A stretch of DNA of 28,693 nt from the IMG/VR virus record IMGVR_UViG_3300049846_000816, positions 1-28,693 of that record; one strand, given 5' to 3'. Positions 27,907 to 28,693 of this stretch are shown piece by piece. The first letter of the stretch is position 1. The number at the start of each line of letters is the position of its first letter. Under the pieces are notes generated by a model. It ran no database searches. It saw only the letters and a program-made list of their open reading frames with translations, and had not been told where the DNA came from. The DNA comes from a virus. The position numbers and the translations under genes are program-made.

Positions 27907-27953
27907 CCTATAGGGATGCAGGGGGGCGCTTATGCGTTAGTGCAACCTAATTG
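27907..27953 (-). repeat. Promoter-leader repeat, copy 2
   Basis: Nearly identical to 20986-21031; see that entry. The shared part runs from the palindrome CCTATAGG through GCGCCCCC to the promoter. Confidence 0.9.
27935..27952 (-). promoter_or_regulatory. Phage RNA polymerase promoter after terminase (phiOR-like)
   Basis: Exact consensus AATTAGGTTGCACTAACG on the minus strand. It reads from the terminase end into the gene-poor region, as phiOR does next to the right end of T7, where transcription is linked to replication and packaging. It could also carry phage-polymerase transcription into the early genes on concatemers. Confidence 0.93.
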
Positions 27954-27958
27954 ACAGC

Positions 27959-27973
27959 CCCTGCGGCACAGGG
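27959..27973 (-). terminator. Hairpin between terminase and promoter (no T-tract)
   Basis: CCCTG-CGGCA-CAGGG, 5-bp stem and 5-nt loop, ending 10 nt after the terminase stop and 7 nt before the promoter. It lacks a T-tract, so it is at best a weak terminator or a pause site. Confidence 0.4.
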
Positions 27974-27982
27974 ACTTCTCCG

Positions 27983-28693
27983 CTATCGCAGGAAGTTCCC
28001 TTCGTAGGCGTCCTCGCGGTGACCAAAGACGTTCTCGCGGAAGCGCTCAAGCTCCGCGTCGAGTAGGGCCTCCTTGCGCTCCTTGTGGGCCTTTGCGGTG
28101 TCCCTGTTCATGTATTCGACCCAATAGGCCACCGCCCCGGCCAGCGCATCTAGCCGGTCGTCGCGCACAAGGGCGCCCCTATCGCGGGTGATGCGGGTGA
28201 GCTGGTGGATCAGCCGGTACCTGGGGGCGTCCTCGCCGGCCCTGCTGGTGACCGAGGCGAAGTCCTGCTGGATCACCTTGGGGTCGATCACGAGCTTGTG
28301 CTGCATCAGCACGGGCTCCAGCGTGTCGATGATCCGCAGCTCCTTCTGGGCCTTCGCCCTGTCCGCGTCCTCGACGGAGCACGGGTGGATGCGGGCGATC
28401 ACGGGCTCCAGCAGCTTGCGGAACATGCCGTCGCCGAAGTTGGGCTCGATCAGCACGGTGTTCACGTCGTGCAGCTTGGCGACCACCGAGAGGGCCTTGA
28501 GGGTCTCGTCGTCGTAGCCGCCGAGGAAGCCGCCGGCTGCGGGGCACCAGAGCGTGCCTTGGCAGTACTTCACGATCGCGTAGCCGGTCTCGTCCTTGCC
28601 GCGCCCCGAGGGGTCGATGAACATGACCGTGCCGTCCCAAGGCGCCCAATGGGACTCCTGCGAGACGAACGCGGGGCGGTAGAATCGATCGCC
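27983..28693 (-). CDS. Terminase large subunit (T7 gp19-like), C-terminal part
   Basis: DNA packaging motor; the window holds the nuclease half. The frame is open to the window edge: DRFYRPAFVSQESHWAPWDG, then TVMFIDPSGRGKDETGYAIV. The first Asp of FIDPSGRGKDET is the first metal ligand of the RNase H-like nuclease, VLIEPNFGDGMF holds the second acidic residue, and VRDDRLDALAGAVAYW the third. This wording is nearly that of T7 gp19. The ATPase half lies beyond 28693. It ends just before the phiOR-like promoter, the expected right genome end. Confidence 0.96.
   Translation of the reverse strand, partial: GDRFYRPAFVSQESHWAPWDGTVMFIDPSGRGKDETGYAIVKYCQGTLWCPAAGGFLGGYDDETLKALSVVAKLHDVNTVLIEPNFGDGMFRKLLEPVIARIHPCSVEDADRAKAQKELRIIDTLEPVLMQHKLVIDPKVIQQDFASVTSRAGEDAPRYRLIHQLTRITRDRGALVRDDRLDALAGAVAYWVEYMNRDTAKAHKERKEALLDAELERFRENVFGHREDAYEGNFLR

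Larger units (their letters stand above)
26743..27934. other. Gene-poor, CTAG-rich region: presumed terminal repeat / early promoter region
   Basis: About 1.2 kb between terminase and the first early gene. CTAG occurs 16 times between 26751 and 27900, against roughly 15 by eye in the other 27 kb. Other short words recur: CCCTGCGG at about 27175, 27242, 27290 and 27960; TGATCAG/ATCAGGCG at about 27253, 27323, 27343 and 27426; AATGGG-type words at 27548-27612. TCCCTAGGGA (27475-27484) is a perfect palindrome. T7 and relatives carry the direct terminal repeat, short repeats and host-type early promoters in this place. I cannot see the repeat itself, because an assembled concatemer shows one copy only, and no clear -35/-10 pair stands out. 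Confidence 0.6.

Noticed and set aside
1-28693. CRISPR array or insertion sequence
   Set aside because: No regularly spaced repeats with unique spacers and no transposase-like frames were seen; the only mobile-type genes are the integrase and the HNH endonuclease.

Overview
The window is most of the genome of a GC-rich T7-like podovirus (Autographiviridae type). Every gene I can support lies on the minus strand, so the phage reads from right to left. The evidence is the set and order of hallmark genes: single-subunit RNA polymerase, gp2.5-like SSB, endonuclease I, T7-lysozyme-type amidase, gp4-like primase-helicase, family A DNA polymerase, gp6-like exonuclease, portal, scaffold, capsid, tail tubular proteins A and B, and the terminase large subunit. 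The host cannot be named. GC content, Shine-Dalgarno use and a GTA-type holin suggest a Gram-negative proteobacterium.

Layout in transcription order. (1) 28693-27983: 3' part of terminase, then a hairpin and a phage promoter placed like T7 phiOR. (2) 27934-26743: about 1.2 kb almost without genes, rich in CTAG and short repeats. This is where a T7-like phage carries its terminal repeat and early host-type promoters. (3) 26742-22561: early accessory genes (Gp88-like protein, Dcm-like methyltransferase, many small unknowns). (4) 22616-21030: a probable temperate module of MarR-like winged-helix protein, tyrosine integrase, an attP-like tRNA-Leu(UAA) fragment flanked by repeats that could be integrase arm sites, and a terminator. 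(5) 21030-18278: a phage promoter followed by the RNA polymerase gene. (6) 18283-14222: a promoter, seven small unknowns, SSB, endonuclease I and lysis-related genes. (7) 14213-6858: hairpin, promoter, an HTH gene closed by a terminator, then nucleotidyltransferase, primase-helicase, GNAT, DNA polymerase, HNH endonuclease, exonuclease and a DUF3310 protein. (8) 6829-1: terminator, promoter, two small pre-portal genes, portal, scaffold, holin, capsid, a terminator placed like T7 Tphi, and the tail tubular genes.

The regulatory system can be read directly. Five copies of a minus-strand 18-mer with consensus AATTAGGTTGCACTAACG resemble SP6 and K11 promoters and are almost certainly the sites used by the encoded polymerase. 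One lies just upstream of the polymerase gene, so the polymerase probably amplifies its own transcription. Four of the five promoters have a hairpin or terminator at or upstream of them.

The points most worth checking are the integrase/att/MarR module with its repeats, the promoter set, a 29-nt piece of the endonuclease I gene copied into the leader of a pre-portal gene, the holin lodged between scaffold and capsid, an apparent CTG start codon, and the repeat-rich presumed terminal region.
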